Shown: positions 1-6,733, counted from the first letter of the stretch. The stretch is DNA of 18,116 nt from Chloroflexota bacterium (GCA_021812735.1 JAKAMV010000099.1:1-18116), one strand, 5' to 3'. Numbers and translations are program-made. Notes: generated from the sequence alone by a model not told the origin.

Positions 1-27
1 GATGGCGGGCACGGCCTTCAGCACGGA

Positions 28-1560
28 TCAGGACTTCAGGCCCGAGTGGATCTGGAGGTTCCCGCCGTCAAGCTGATGGGCGACAACATCCGTGCAGGAG
101 CCGATGTTGTCGTTGTCGGCGAAGTCGGTGCCCGTCTTGTACACGATGACGCTCGCCGGATCGCGGAGCGTCATCGAGATCGAGTCGAGGACGCCAGGCT
201 CGCCGTGGTCGGAGGCCCACACTTCGAGCGTGTAGCCGTCGACGCCGTTGTACGAGCCGTTGAAGGTGAAGTGGGCGAAGTTCGCATTGGCCGGCGGGGG
301 GTTGGAAGCGGGTCCGCACACGACCGCGAACTGGAGTGCCGTGGGGGTGTCGCCGCTGAAGTGGCCGCCGTCATTGGCGGTCCCTGAGACGTTGTGGAAC
401 ACGACGTTCCAGTGGCCGACCAGCGAGAAGTCGGCCAGGAACCCGACGTTGCCGGCGAAGGTGATCTTCTCGGCGGTCTTTCCCTTGCCGTTGTTGATCT
501 GGCCACCGCCAGTGAGGAAGCCTTCCGGGACCTTGATGGTCTTGGCCTCGGTGATGACCACACCGGCGTCGTCAGCCAGGGGCTCTCCGTTGATCAGAGC
601 CCGGTCGCTGCACGTGTACGTGCCACCGGGCGCGTCGGCCGCCACCGAGATCGTCTCGGTGAACTCTGCATCGGCGCCGCTGCCGACGCTCCGCGAGCCG
701 GGGGAGAACGTCGTGCTGATCGGCCACGCGCAGTTGCTCTCCATCGACACGTCGACCTGCACGGCCTCGAGGCCCGCGAGGATGGCCGACGCGATGTTGG
801 AGCCGTCGCTGGAGAGCGCCTGGACAGACCCTCCAGTCGCCGATGCGAGCGCGTCGAGCTCGGAGCCGGCGCCCGGCGCCTTCAGCCCGACCACGATGAT
901 GTCCTGGGCCTGCAACGCGGCGATCGTCGCCGCCTGCGAGTTCACGTGCGTGCCGTCAGGCGTGTGGAACGGAGCGTCCGTCGTCACGACGAGGACCCGC
1001 TGCGCGCCGCTGCTCGAGTCGCGCCAGCCGCAGTTCGCCTGGGCCCCGAGCGTCGGGTCGACGAACGATCCCGGGCCGCTGGCGGCGACGATCGCATCGT
1101 ACTGGGCCTCGGGAGTGTCGGCGCCACCGCTCGCGGTGAGCGCGCCAACGCCGTTCACCCAGCTCGTCTTGTCCGCATTCATCGCGCTCACGAGCCGGTA
1201 GACCCAGTCACCGGGGCTCCCGTATGGACTCGTGGGGTAGTCGCGGAACCCGGCCACGGCGAACTGCGCGTCCGGGCTGGCCGCGGTCACCGCATCGTAG
1301 ATGCCCCCGGCCGCGGTCTGGAGATTGCCAACATCGTCATAGAACGAGCCCGTCTCGTCCTGGAGCAGGCAGATGTCGACCACCGGCGGGAGCTCCGGGG
1401 TGGTGACTGTCTTGTCGACCTGCGCGGACGCTCCCGGGAAGATGACCGCATCGACCGATCGCGGCTGGATGTCGGCCCCCATCGCGGCGACAACCGACAG
1501 CTGTGCGACCAGGAGTGCGGCCACCGAGCCGGCGGCGAGCCCCTTGACCGTTCGATTCAT
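28..1560 (-). CDS. Secreted VWA-domain (integrin-beta-like) surface protein
   Basis: Encodes 510 residues; an upstream in-frame extension exists, but ATG at 1560 is chosen because GAGGGG sits 6 nt ahead and the protein then begins with a signal peptide (MNRTVKG, hydrophobic stretch about 8-28). A von Willebrand factor A domain spans about 60-265. Its metal-ion site reads DETGS at 68-72, with a Thr-bearing GGADTPE loop at 145-151 and TTDAPF at 193-198; DETGS plus GFRDYP (104-109) resembles the integrin-beta type of VWA. Residues about 270-345 look like a beta-sandwich linker with Cys277/Cys317. The C-terminal part (348-510) begins with FLTGGGQIN, a start seen in beta-rich C-terminal domains of secreted bacterial proteins. 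No LPXTG motif or C-terminal membrane helix is visible, so it is probably released or held by partners. Family knowledge suggests metal-dependent protein binding or adhesion; the ligand is unknown. Its leader shares an element with the lectin gene at 2571. Confidence 0.85.
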   Translation of the reverse strand: MNRTVKGLAAGSVAALLVAQLSVVAAMGADIQPRSVDAVIFPGASAQVDKTVTTPELPPVVDICLLQDETGSFYDDVGNLQTAAGGIYDAVTAASPDAQFAVAGFRDYPTSPYGSPGDWVYRLVSAMNADKTSWVNGVGALTASGGADTPEAQYDAIVAASGPGSFVDPTLGAQANCGWRDSSSGAQRVLVVTTDAPFHTPDGTHVNSQAATIAALQAQDIIVVGLKAPGAGSELDALASATGGSVQALSSDGSNIASAILAGLEAVQVDVSMESNCAWPISTTFSPGSRSVGSGADAEFTETISVAADAPGGTYTCSDRALINGEPLADDAGVVITEAKTIKVPEGFLTGGGQINNGKGKTAEKITFAGNVGFLADFSLVGHWNVVFHNVSGTANDGGHFSGDTPTALQFAVVCGPASNPPPANANFAHFTFNGSYNGVDGYTLEVWASDHGEPGVLDSISMTLRDPASVIVYKTGTDFADNDNIGSCTDVVAHQLDGGNLQIHSGLKS

Positions 1561-1579
1561 GCAATTCCCCTCATATCGG

Positions 1580-1597
1580 CGCACCAGGTTCGGTGCG
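1580..1597 (-). promoter_or_regulatory. Hairpin just upstream of the VWA gene ribosome binding site
   Basis: In the transcript of the VWA gene, CGCACC pairs with GGTGCG around a 6-nt loop. It ends about 7 nt before the GAGGGG ribosome binding site (1567-1572). It may influence translation initiation, but six-base inverted repeats are common at this GC content, so this is only a candidate. Confidence 0.3.
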
Positions 1598-1606
1598 GGG
1601 CCCGGC

Positions 1607-1672
1607 TCAGTCCGATATCGCCAGTCGCGGCGCCACCCGGGCAGCGGCGCAGGGACACCCAGTCGCCCGCAT
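1607..1672 (-). CDS. Possible 21-residue leader ORF before the VWA gene
   Basis: An ATG at 1672 is preceded by a perfect AGGAGG (1682-1687) with 9-nt spacing, one of the best ribosome binding sites in the window. It opens a 21-codon frame reading MRATGCPCAAARVAPRLAISD that stops at 1607, between the shared leader element and the VWA start at 1560. It has no recognisable domain. If translated, it would place a ribosome directly downstream of the conserved stem-loop, as in a leader-peptide arrangement. It could equally be a chance frame with a purine-rich patch. No corresponding ORF with such a site lies in front of the lectin gene, where the conserved element ends only 25 nt before the start codon. 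Confidence 0.25.
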   Translation of the reverse strand: MRATGCPCAAARVAPRLAISD

Positions 1673-1691
1673 AGGCGAAGACCTCCTCGGG

Positions 1692-1749
1692 GCGGGTCGG
1701 GCTCGCCAGTGGCTCGGCGCGGCCCGGGCGGCCGTGGTGTGGGCCGCGC
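1692..1749 (-). promoter_or_regulatory. Conserved 58-nt structured leader element, copy 1 (VWA gene)
   Basis: Read on the minus strand, 1749-1741 (GCGCGGCCC) pairs perfectly with 1725-1717 (GGGCCGCGC) around a 15-nt loop. The 13-nt string CGAGCCACTGGCG, then a 3-nt spacer and CCGACCCGC, follow. A second copy at 2488-2545 precedes the lectin gene, with 50 of 58 positions identical. One stem pair differs by a compensatory change (C-G here, U-A there), which favours a functional base-paired RNA. The element ends 131 nt before the VWA start codon. I could not match it to a named riboswitch; the usual core strings of c-di-GMP-I, ydaO, glycine and cobalamin RNAs are not evident. Confidence 0.6.
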
Positions 1750-1782
1750 CTCATCGCCCCCGCCGGGCGCCCACCGTAGCGG

Positions 1783-1799
1783 CGCACCGTAACGGTGCG
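1783..1799. promoter_or_regulatory. Perfect inverted repeat upstream of VWA leader element
   Basis: CGCACCGT and ACGGTGCG are exact 8-bp complementary arms around one base. The site lies 33 bp upstream of the conserved leader element and 37 bp past the stop codon of the helix-turn-helix gene. It could be an operator for that neighbouring regulator, or a short hairpin ending its transcript (7-bp stem, 3-nt loop on folding). No T-run follows, so the operator reading is at least as good as the terminator reading. Confidence 0.35.
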
Positions 1800-1836
1800 T
1801 CAAGGCCCCGCCGATGGCGATCGCCGGCTGGGGGCG

Positions 1837-2253
1837 CTACCGCGTGGTGCCGACGGGTCCGGGGGCCCCGCGCAGCCGAAGCTTGGGCCGGGGTCGCGTC
1901 CCGCTGCCGGTGGCGTCCGGCGCGTGGTAGAGGCGCGAGATGACCTGGCGTGCGCAGCCGGTCCGCTCGGCGATCGCGGTGAGCGACCAGCCCTCCTCGT
2001 CCACGAGGTGGCGCACGATGGCGCAGCGGTAGGCGTGCAGCGCCTCGACATAGCGCTCGACGCGCTCGGCGACCGCCTCGTGCGACGCGGGCAAGGGGCT
2101 CTTGACCAGCGCCTCGGAGAGCGGCATCCCCCGGCTCCGCAGCGTGCGCGTGACCCGCGTGCGCTCGCGCAGCACGCCGAGCTCGCGGTGCAGCTCCCCG
2201 GCCGCCTGGTCGACGCGGTCGAGCCGCGCGAGGACCGGGTCCATCTCCCCCAT
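1837..2253 (-). CDS. Small helix-turn-helix DNA-binding protein
   Basis: A 138-residue protein is read from ATG at 2253, preceded by AGGGTGG about 7 nt upstream. The longer upstream frame is low-complexity and lacks initiation signals. Residues about 5-40 form a charged, probably coiled-coil N-terminus (LDRVDQAAGELHRELGVLRE). Residues 60-82 are helical. Residues 84-110 (LVDEEGWSLTAIAERTGCAR then QVISRLYHA) form a helix-turn-helix resembling sigma-region-4-like and small actinobacterial/Chloroflexota HTH proteins. The C-terminus is Pro/Arg/Gly-rich. No ligand-binding domain is present. It sits between two outward-facing secreted-protein genes whose leaders share an element, making it a candidate local regulator; that link is inference from position only. 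Confidence 0.65.
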   Translation of the reverse strand: MGEMDPVLARLDRVDQAAGELHRELGVLRERTRVTRTLRSRGMPLSEALVKSPLPASHEAVAERVERYVEALHAYRCAIVRHLVDEEGWSLTAIAERTGCARQVISRLYHAPDATGSGTRPRPKLRLRGAPGPVGTTR

Positions 2254-2487
2254 GGCCCGTCCACCCTGCCCCGGGCGGGCGCGCGGGTCAAGGCCGGACC
2301 GGCCCCCCAGGGCGGGGCGCTCCGTCAGGTTCCTGCCGGCGGCGGCCCGTCCGGCGCCGCGTCTCTGATCACCGCCCGCCCATGGCCCACCACAGCCCCA
2401 GCCGATCCGGGCGACCATCGCCTCTTGCCCTCGACGGTAACGCCGCGCACTCTGACGCGTCGCTGGGGGAGAGCGGGAGGCGAAGAC
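2254..2487. other. Intergenic region between HTH and lectin genes
   Basis: With the conserved element that follows, 317 bp separate the helix-turn-helix start (2253) from the lectin start (2571). I see no convincing gene here: frames crossing it are Arg/Pro/Gly-rich and lack initiation signals. It should carry the divergent promoters of both flanking genes, but no clear -35/-10 pair can be assigned at this GC content. Confidence 0.5.
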
Positions 2488-2545
2488 GCGCGGTCCACAC
2501 GCTGGCCGCCGGGACCGCGCCGAGCCACTGGCGGGACCGACCCGC
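2488..2545 (+). promoter_or_regulatory. Conserved 58-nt structured leader element, copy 2 (lectin gene)
   Basis: Positions 2488-2496 (GCGCGGTCC) pair exactly with 2512-2520 (GGACCGCGC) around a 15-nt loop. Next come the invariant string CGAGCCACTGGCG (2521-2533), a 3-nt spacer and CCGACCCGC (2537-2545). Compared with the copy at 1749-1692 (minus), the two stem differences are one compensated base pair. Four differences lie in the loop and two in the spacer, while the 13-nt and 9-nt strings are identical. In this copy GCGGG can also pair with CCCGC around ACCGA (2531-2545), but the other copy has an A-C mismatch there. The element ends 25 nt before the start codon, next to the GGAGGGG ribosome binding site, so translational control is conceivable. 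Confidence 0.6.
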
Positions 2546-2570
2546 GGGGATGCGTCCCGGAGGGGTTCAC

Positions 2571-4931
2571 ATGCGAAGGACTGGGGCGGTCCTGGCCGCC
2601 TTCCTGCTCGCGCTCGCCTGCGTCGGCGCGGCACCGCCCAGGACGCTGGCCGCTTCGGCCGGGCCGTGGTTCCTCAACCCGTCGACCGGCCACTTCTACC
2701 AGGAGCTGTACGGCGTGACCTGGGACGAGGGGGAGGCCTACGCCGTGAGTCTCGGCGGCCACCTCGCCACCATCAACGACGCCGCCGAGGAGACCTGGCT
2801 CGAGGGGACGTTCACCGACCAGAACCTGTGGATCGGCTTCAACGACCAGGCGGTCGAGGGAGCCTGGGCATGGGCGAGCGGCGAGCCCGTCACGTACACG
2901 GACTGGTGCGACGACCAGCCGGACGACTGGCAGCAGGTGGGCGGCGAGGACAACGGGTGGATGAACGCCGCCTACTGCGGGGGCGTCGGATGGGACGACG
3001 CCGACGGCGGACCGTCCAACGGCGCCATCGTCGAGCTCGTGCGCGGCCACGCCGACCTCGACTCGAACACGACGCTGCAGGCGGACGTGACCGGCTCGCT
3101 GAGCGTCGTCGCCGATGGCGTCACGCTCGACTGCGCCGGCCACTCCGTCATCGGGGACGGCGACCCGTCGGGGATCGTGCTCGACGGCCGTACGGGCGTC
3201 ACGGTGAAGAACTGCCGCGTCAGCGGGTTCGTGGACGGGATCCGGATCCAGAACTTCGCGGGCCCGTCCTCGCACAACATGCTGATCGGCAACACGGTGA
3301 CCGACTCCAGCCGCGACGGCCTCCTGGTCCTGGCCTCCTCAGGCGACGTCCTGACCGGGAACACGGCCAGCGACAGCGCGATCAACGACTACCTCCTGTA
3401 CGGGGCCACCGGAGCTGCCCTCACGGCCAACACCGCCGTCCGCGGCGGGTACCGCGGGATCACGCTCCAGTACTCGTCGGGCAACACCCTGCGGGGCAAC
3501 AGCGCGCACCACAACGGCACGAACGGGGGCGGCGACGGCATCCTCATCACCGAGTCGAACGGCAACCTGCTCGTCGGCAACGATGCGAGCAGCAACGGCG
3601 AGCCGGGCAGCGACGTGGACGGGATCCGCGTGCAGAACTCGGCCGACAACGTCATCCGCGGCAACGTCGCCAACGGCAATGCGACCTGGGGGTTCATCGT
3701 CAACAGCTGGCCCGACGTCGGATCGCCCGGCAACGTCCTCTCGGACAATTCCGCGAGCGGCAACGCGCTCCTGGGCTTCGCGCTGAACGGGGCCCTCGGC
3801 AACACGCTGAGCGGCAACACGGCCAGCGGCAACGGGGGCAACGGGTTCGACCTGTGCTGCGGGTCCGACGCCAACAAGCTGCTCGGCAACCTGGCCGCGG
3901 ACAACGGCCAGCGCGGCTTCAGCCTCGACGGCTCGTCGAGGGTGCAGTTGACCGGCAACACGGCCCGAGGCAATGGGAGCGACGGGGTCTTCGCCTCGAA
4001 CGGGACGGGCATCGCATTCACGAGGAACACGCTCGCGCAGAACGCGAGCGACGGCCTGTTCACCTACAACGTCAGCAGTGCGGTCCTCTCGGGCAACGCC
4101 GCGTCCGGGAATCTGTGGAGCGGCTTCGTGATCGACACGTCGCCCGACAGCCAGCTGGTCGGCAACACGGCGTCGGGGAACGGCACCGCCGGCAACCCGG
4201 GCGTCGGCTTCTGGGTGCGCAACGGCTCGGACCGCGCCCTCATGCGGGGCAACGTGTCGAGCGGCAACACCCTCCTCGGCTACTACCTGAACGCCTCGAG
4301 CGGCGCCCGCGTCCTCGGGAACGCCGCGGCCAAGAACGCCCGCGACGGCTACGTCGTGGACTACTCGACGGATGACCAGATCAGCGGCAACACGGCCTCG
4401 GGCAGCGTCGAGGCGAACGGCTTCGTGTTCATCGACTCCGGCAACCTGCGAGTCGACAAGAACAGCGAGCAGGGCTTCCGCTGGGCCGGCTTCGCCATCC
4501 TCGGGACCAGCGGCTCCACCTTCACCGGCAACTCCGCGACCGGCTCGAGCGCGGGCTTCCAGCTCGAGGGCTGGGATGGCAACCCCGCGTCCGGCAACAC
4601 CCTGAGCGGCAACTCCGCCAGCGGCAACGCGGGCGGCAACGGCTTCTCGGTCGGTCCGGGCGCGACGGCGAACATCCTCTCCGGCAACGCGGCCAACGGC
4701 AACAACCAGGGGTTCCTGCTCTGGGACCCGACCGCGACCGGGAACCTCCTGACCGGCAACCTCGCGAACCGCAACACGCGGTTCGGGTTCGTGGTTCAGT
4801 CCGGTCCGACCGGCAACACGCTGACCTACAACAACGCCCACGCGAACGGCGAGTACGACGCCTTCCAGACGGCGGACTCGGGGCCGAACACGTGGTTCCG
4901 CAACAACTTCGGGAGCCGTGCGGGCTTCTAG
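2571..4931 (+). CDS. Secreted C-type lectin / right-handed parallel beta-helix (NosD-like) protein
   Basis: Encodes 786 residues from ATG at 2571, preceded by GGAGGGG with 5-nt spacing; an in-frame ATG at 2550 is less likely because it only lengthens the leader. A signal peptide covers about 1-28 (MRRTGAVLAAFLLALACVGA). Residues about 32-158 form a C-type lectin-like domain: GGHLATI (62-68), LWIGF (86-90), EGAWAW (96-101), QPDDW (116-120), GEDNGWM (125-131) and a late GWDD (140-143). The QPD triplet is the one linked with galactose-type specificity in animal lectins. From about 165 to the end the protein is a long run of degenerate parallel beta-helix (PbH1) turns of the LxGNxAxxN kind, as in NosD and carbohydrate-active beta-helix proteins. 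No membrane anchor or sorting signal is seen. Probable role: extracellular glycan or surface binding, with the helix as stalk or catalytic surface; substrate unknown. Confidence 0.85.
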   Translation: MRRTGAVLAAFLLALACVGAAPPRTLAASAGPWFLNPSTGHFYQELYGVTWDEGEAYAVSLGGHLATINDAAEETWLEGTFTDQNLWIGFNDQAVEGAWAWASGEPVTYTDWCDDQPDDWQQVGGEDNGWMNAAYCGGVGWDDADGGPSNGAIVELVRGHADLDSNTTLQADVTGSLSVVADGVTLDCAGHSVIGDGDPSGIVLDGRTGVTVKNCRVSGFVDGIRIQNFAGPSSHNMLIGNTVTDSSRDGLLVLASSGDVLTGNTASDSAINDYLLYGATGAALTANTAVRGGYRGITLQYSSGNTLRGNSAHHNGTNGGGDGILITESNGNLLVGNDASSNGEPGSDVDGIRVQNSADNVIRGNVANGNATWGFIVNSWPDVGSPGNVLSDNSASGNALLGFALNGALGNTLSGNTASGNGGNGFDLCCGSDANKLLGNLAADNGQRGFSLDGSSRVQLTGNTARGNGSDGVFASNGTGIAFTRNTLAQNASDGLFTYNVSSAVLSGNAASGNLWSGFVIDTSPDSQLVGNTASGNGTAGNPGVGFWVRNGSDRALMRGNVSSGNTLLGYYLNASSGARVLGNAAAKNARDGYVVDYSTDDQISGNTASGSVEANGFVFIDSGNLRVDKNSEQGFRWAGFAILGTSGSTFTGNSATGSSAGFQLEGWDGNPASGNTLSGNSASGNAGGNGFSVGPGATANILSGNAANGNNQGFLLWDPTATGNLLTGNLANRNTRFGFVVQSGPTGNTLTYNNAHANGEYDAFQTADSGPNTWFRNNFGSRAGF
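3280..4905 (+). repeat. Degenerate coding repeat: beta-helix turns
   Basis: The nucleotide sequence repeatedly shows CGGCAACAC/CGGCAACGC-type strings encoding G-N-T/G-N-A, spaced at roughly 22-26 codons and sometimes doubled. They correspond to successive L-x-G-N-x-A-x-x-N turns of the beta-helix. Examples of the encoded turns are LTGNTASDS, LRGNSAHHN, LSGNTASGN, LTGNTARGN and LSGNSASGN. The repetition is imperfect, so it reflects an old expansion rather than a recent slippage tract. It is wholly in frame. Confidence 0.7.
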
Positions 4932-4938
4932 GCCCACC

Positions 4939-4983
4939 GCAGCGCGAGGCGGCCCCGGCCACGCCTGGCCGCCTCGGCGCTGC
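4939..4983. terminator. Strong hairpin between convergent genes
   Basis: GCAGCGCGAGGCGGCC (4939-4954) is complementary to GGCCGCCTCGGCGCTGC (4967-4983) with a single bulged G, giving a 16-bp stem around a 12-nt loop. It begins 7 nt after the lectin-gene stop and lies between two convergent genes. No T-run follows on either strand, so it may act as a GC-rich terminator or as 3'-end protection. Confidence 0.6.
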
Positions 4984-5008
4984 TTCACCCCGGACGGCGT
5001 GCGCGGGA

Positions 5009-5025
5009 CCCGCCGGCCCGGCGGG
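5009..5025. terminator. Second hairpin, downstream of the oxidoreductase gene
   Basis: CCCGCCGG and CCGGCGGG are exact 8-bp arms around one base. The site lies 46 nt beyond the oxidoreductase stop codon (minus strand) and before the larger hairpin at 4939-4983. It is a plausible terminator component for the minus-strand operon, though no T-tract follows. Confidence 0.4.
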
Positions 5026-5071
5026 GCAGGGCTGACGACGCGGGCTGCGCTCGCCTCAGCGCGCGATCGCT

Positions 5072-6733
5072 TCAGCCTGCGATCGCCCGCTCCCGATCGC
5101 GCAGGATGCGCTGCGCCGCGAGCCGGCCCGGCGCGCCCGTGACGCAGCCGCCCGGGTGCGTGCCCGAGCCGCACTGGTAGTAGCCGGAGATCGGGGTCCG
5201 GTAGTCGGCGTAGCCGGGCGCCGGACGGAACGAGAACATCTGCGGGGCGAGCAGCTCGCCGTGGAAGATGTTCCCCTCGGACAGCCCGGCCACCTGCTCG
5301 ATGTCGAGCGGCGTGACCACCTCGCGCTGGAGGACGAGCTCGCCGAAGCCCGGGAAGAACGACTCGAGCGTGCGCTGGACAGTGTCGCCCAGGCTCTGGC
5401 GCTCGTGCTCCCAGTCACTCTCGCGGAGCTGGTAGGGGACCCACTGGACGAAGCACGACATGACGTGCTTGCCAGGCGGCGCCATGTCGATGTCGACGGT
5501 GGCCTGCAGCGCGCAGTCGAGATACGGCCGGCTGCTGTACCAGCCGTACTTCGCCTCGTCGTAGGCGCGCTCGAGGTAGTCCAGCGAGGGGCCGATGTTG
5601 GTGAACCCGCGGTAGTGGTCGGCTCGGCCGGCGAGGGCCGGATAGACCGGCAGCCCGTCGAGGGCGAAGTTGACCTTCGCGCTGGTGCCCTGGAACCGGT
5701 AGCGGCGGATGGCGTCCACGAGGTCCGACGGCAACTCCCGCGGGTCCACGAGCTCGGTGAACGTGCGCCGCGGGTCCAGCGCCGACACCACCACCGGGGC
5801 GTGGAACTCCGAGCCGTCCTGCAGCGCCACCCCGGTCGCCCGCCCGTCGCGCGTGATGACGCGCTCCACCGGCGACTCGAGACGGATCTCGGCACCGAAC
5901 GAGCGGGCCGCCCGCGCCAGCACCTGGGTGAAGCCGCCGTTGCCGCCCTTGTGGAACGACCAGGCGCCCATCACCCCGTCGTGCTCGCCGAGGAGGTGGT
6001 AGAGCAGCACGAGGCCAGAGCCCTGGGACCGCGGCCCCGCCTTGGTGCCGATGATCGAGGAGCTGGCGAGGTAGCCCTTGACGATGTCCGACTCGAAGTA
6101 GTCGTCGAGGAAGTCGGCGGCGCTGCCGGTCAGGAGGCGGACGGCGTTGTGGAGCACGTCCTTGGGCAGCGCCCGCAGGCGTGCGCCGAGCCCGGCCAGC
6201 GCCAGCAGCTCGTCGGGGTCGTCGCTGAACAGGTTGGGCGGCGGGGCGTCCATCAGCGGCTTGAACGCCTGGAGGACCTTGCCCATGTCGTGGTCGAAGC
6301 GGTCGTAGGCGTCGGCGTCGCGCCGGGAGTGGCGGGCGATCTCCTGCTGGTTGGCGCCGTGGTCCTGGCCGAGCAGCAGGTAGTCGCCGTTCTCCATGGG
6401 GCAGAACGTGGACGGCATCAGCAGGGGCGTGAAGCCGTGCTTGACCAGGTCCAGGTCCTGCACGATCTCGGGCCGGAGCAGCGAGAGCGCGTATGAGAAG
6501 GTGGTGAACCAGAAGCCCGGGCGCAGCTCCTCGGTGATGGCCGCGCCGCCCACCAGGTGCCGCCGCTCGAGCACGAGCGTCCGCAGGCCCGCCTTGGCGA
6601 GGTATGCCGCGTTGACCAGCCCGTTGTGGCCGCCCCCCACGATGATGGCGTCGTAGGCGTGGCCGGCATCGGCGGCCCTGGTCGCCCTCGCCGGCTTCGT
6701 CGTCGCCCTCGTCGTCGTCTTCGTCTTGGCCAT
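5072..6733 (-). CDS. PYROXD2/CrtI-like FAD-dependent oxidoreductase
   Basis: Encodes 553 residues from ATG at 6733. That ATG overlaps the TGA of the upstream gene (TGATG), implying translational coupling. After a Lys/Thr/Ala-rich tail (residues 2-24), the dinucleotide-binding motif IVGGGHNGLVNAAYLAKAG (31-49) and Glu56 of LVLERRHLVGGAAITEE mark an FAD Rossmann fold. The C-terminal FAD-closing motif is CGSGTHPGGCVTGAPG (521-536). The arrangement, including SYALSLLRPEI (80-90) and the FHKGGNGGF region (260-268), matches the PYROXD2 branch of the phytoene-desaturase/amine-oxidase superfamily. That branch has many bacterial members of undefined substrate. A carotenoid role is unlikely because no other carotenoid gene is nearby. 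The partner gene suggests oxidation of an amine or similar substrate, which is inference. Confidence 0.85.
   Translation of the reverse strand: MAKTKTTTRATTKPARATRAADAGHAYDAIIVGGGHNGLVNAAYLAKAGLRTLVLERRHLVGGAAITEELRPGFWFTTFSYALSLLRPEIVQDLDLVKHGFTPLLMPSTFCPMENGDYLLLGQDHGANQQEIARHSRRDADAYDRFDHDMGKVLQAFKPLMDAPPPNLFSDDPDELLALAGLGARLRALPKDVLHNAVRLLTGSAADFLDDYFESDIVKGYLASSSIIGTKAGPRSQGSGLVLLYHLLGEHDGVMGAWSFHKGGNGGFTQVLARAARSFGAEIRLESPVERVITRDGRATGVALQDGSEFHAPVVVSALDPRRTFTELVDPRELPSDLVDAIRRYRFQGTSAKVNFALDGLPVYPALAGRADHYRGFTNIGPSLDYLERAYDEAKYGWYSSRPYLDCALQATVDIDMAPPGKHVMSCFVQWVPYQLRESDWEHERQSLGDTVQRTLESFFPGFGELVLQREVVTPLDIEQVAGLSEGNIFHGELLAPQMFSFRPAPGYADYRTPISGYYQCGSGTHPGGCVTGAPGRLAAQRILRDRERAIAG

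Noticed and set aside
394..1674. Long plus-strand frames opposite the VWA gene
   Set aside because: Arg/Asp/Val-rich shadow of the VWA coding strand; no initiation signal and no domain.
1692..2545. Calling the shared element a c-di-GMP-I, ydaO or cobalamin riboswitch
   Set aside because: Short strings such as GCCACTGG recall parts of these RNAs, but their defining cores and the remaining helices are not found; the identity stays open pending a covariance-model search.
1692..2545. Inverted terminal repeats of a mobile element flanking the HTH gene
   Set aside because: The two copies are in inverted orientation around the HTH gene, but there is no transposase, no target-site duplication was found, and each copy sits in a gene leader at a promoter-proximal place.
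5063..5086. Two GCGATCGC octamers around the oxidoreductase stop codon, resembling cyanobacterial HIP1
   Set aside because: The octamer also occurs elsewhere in the window and is expected by chance at this GC content; gene content is not cyanobacterial.
3339..5174. 611-codon minus-strand frame across the lectin gene
   Set aside because: Complement of the repetitive beta-helix coding sequence; composition is Arg/Ala/Val low-complexity with no recognisable fold.
5072..6733. Phytoene desaturase (CrtI) for carotenoid synthesis
   Set aside because: The fold is shared, but the PYROXD2-like motifs and the absence of crtB or other carotenoid genes make this name unsafe.
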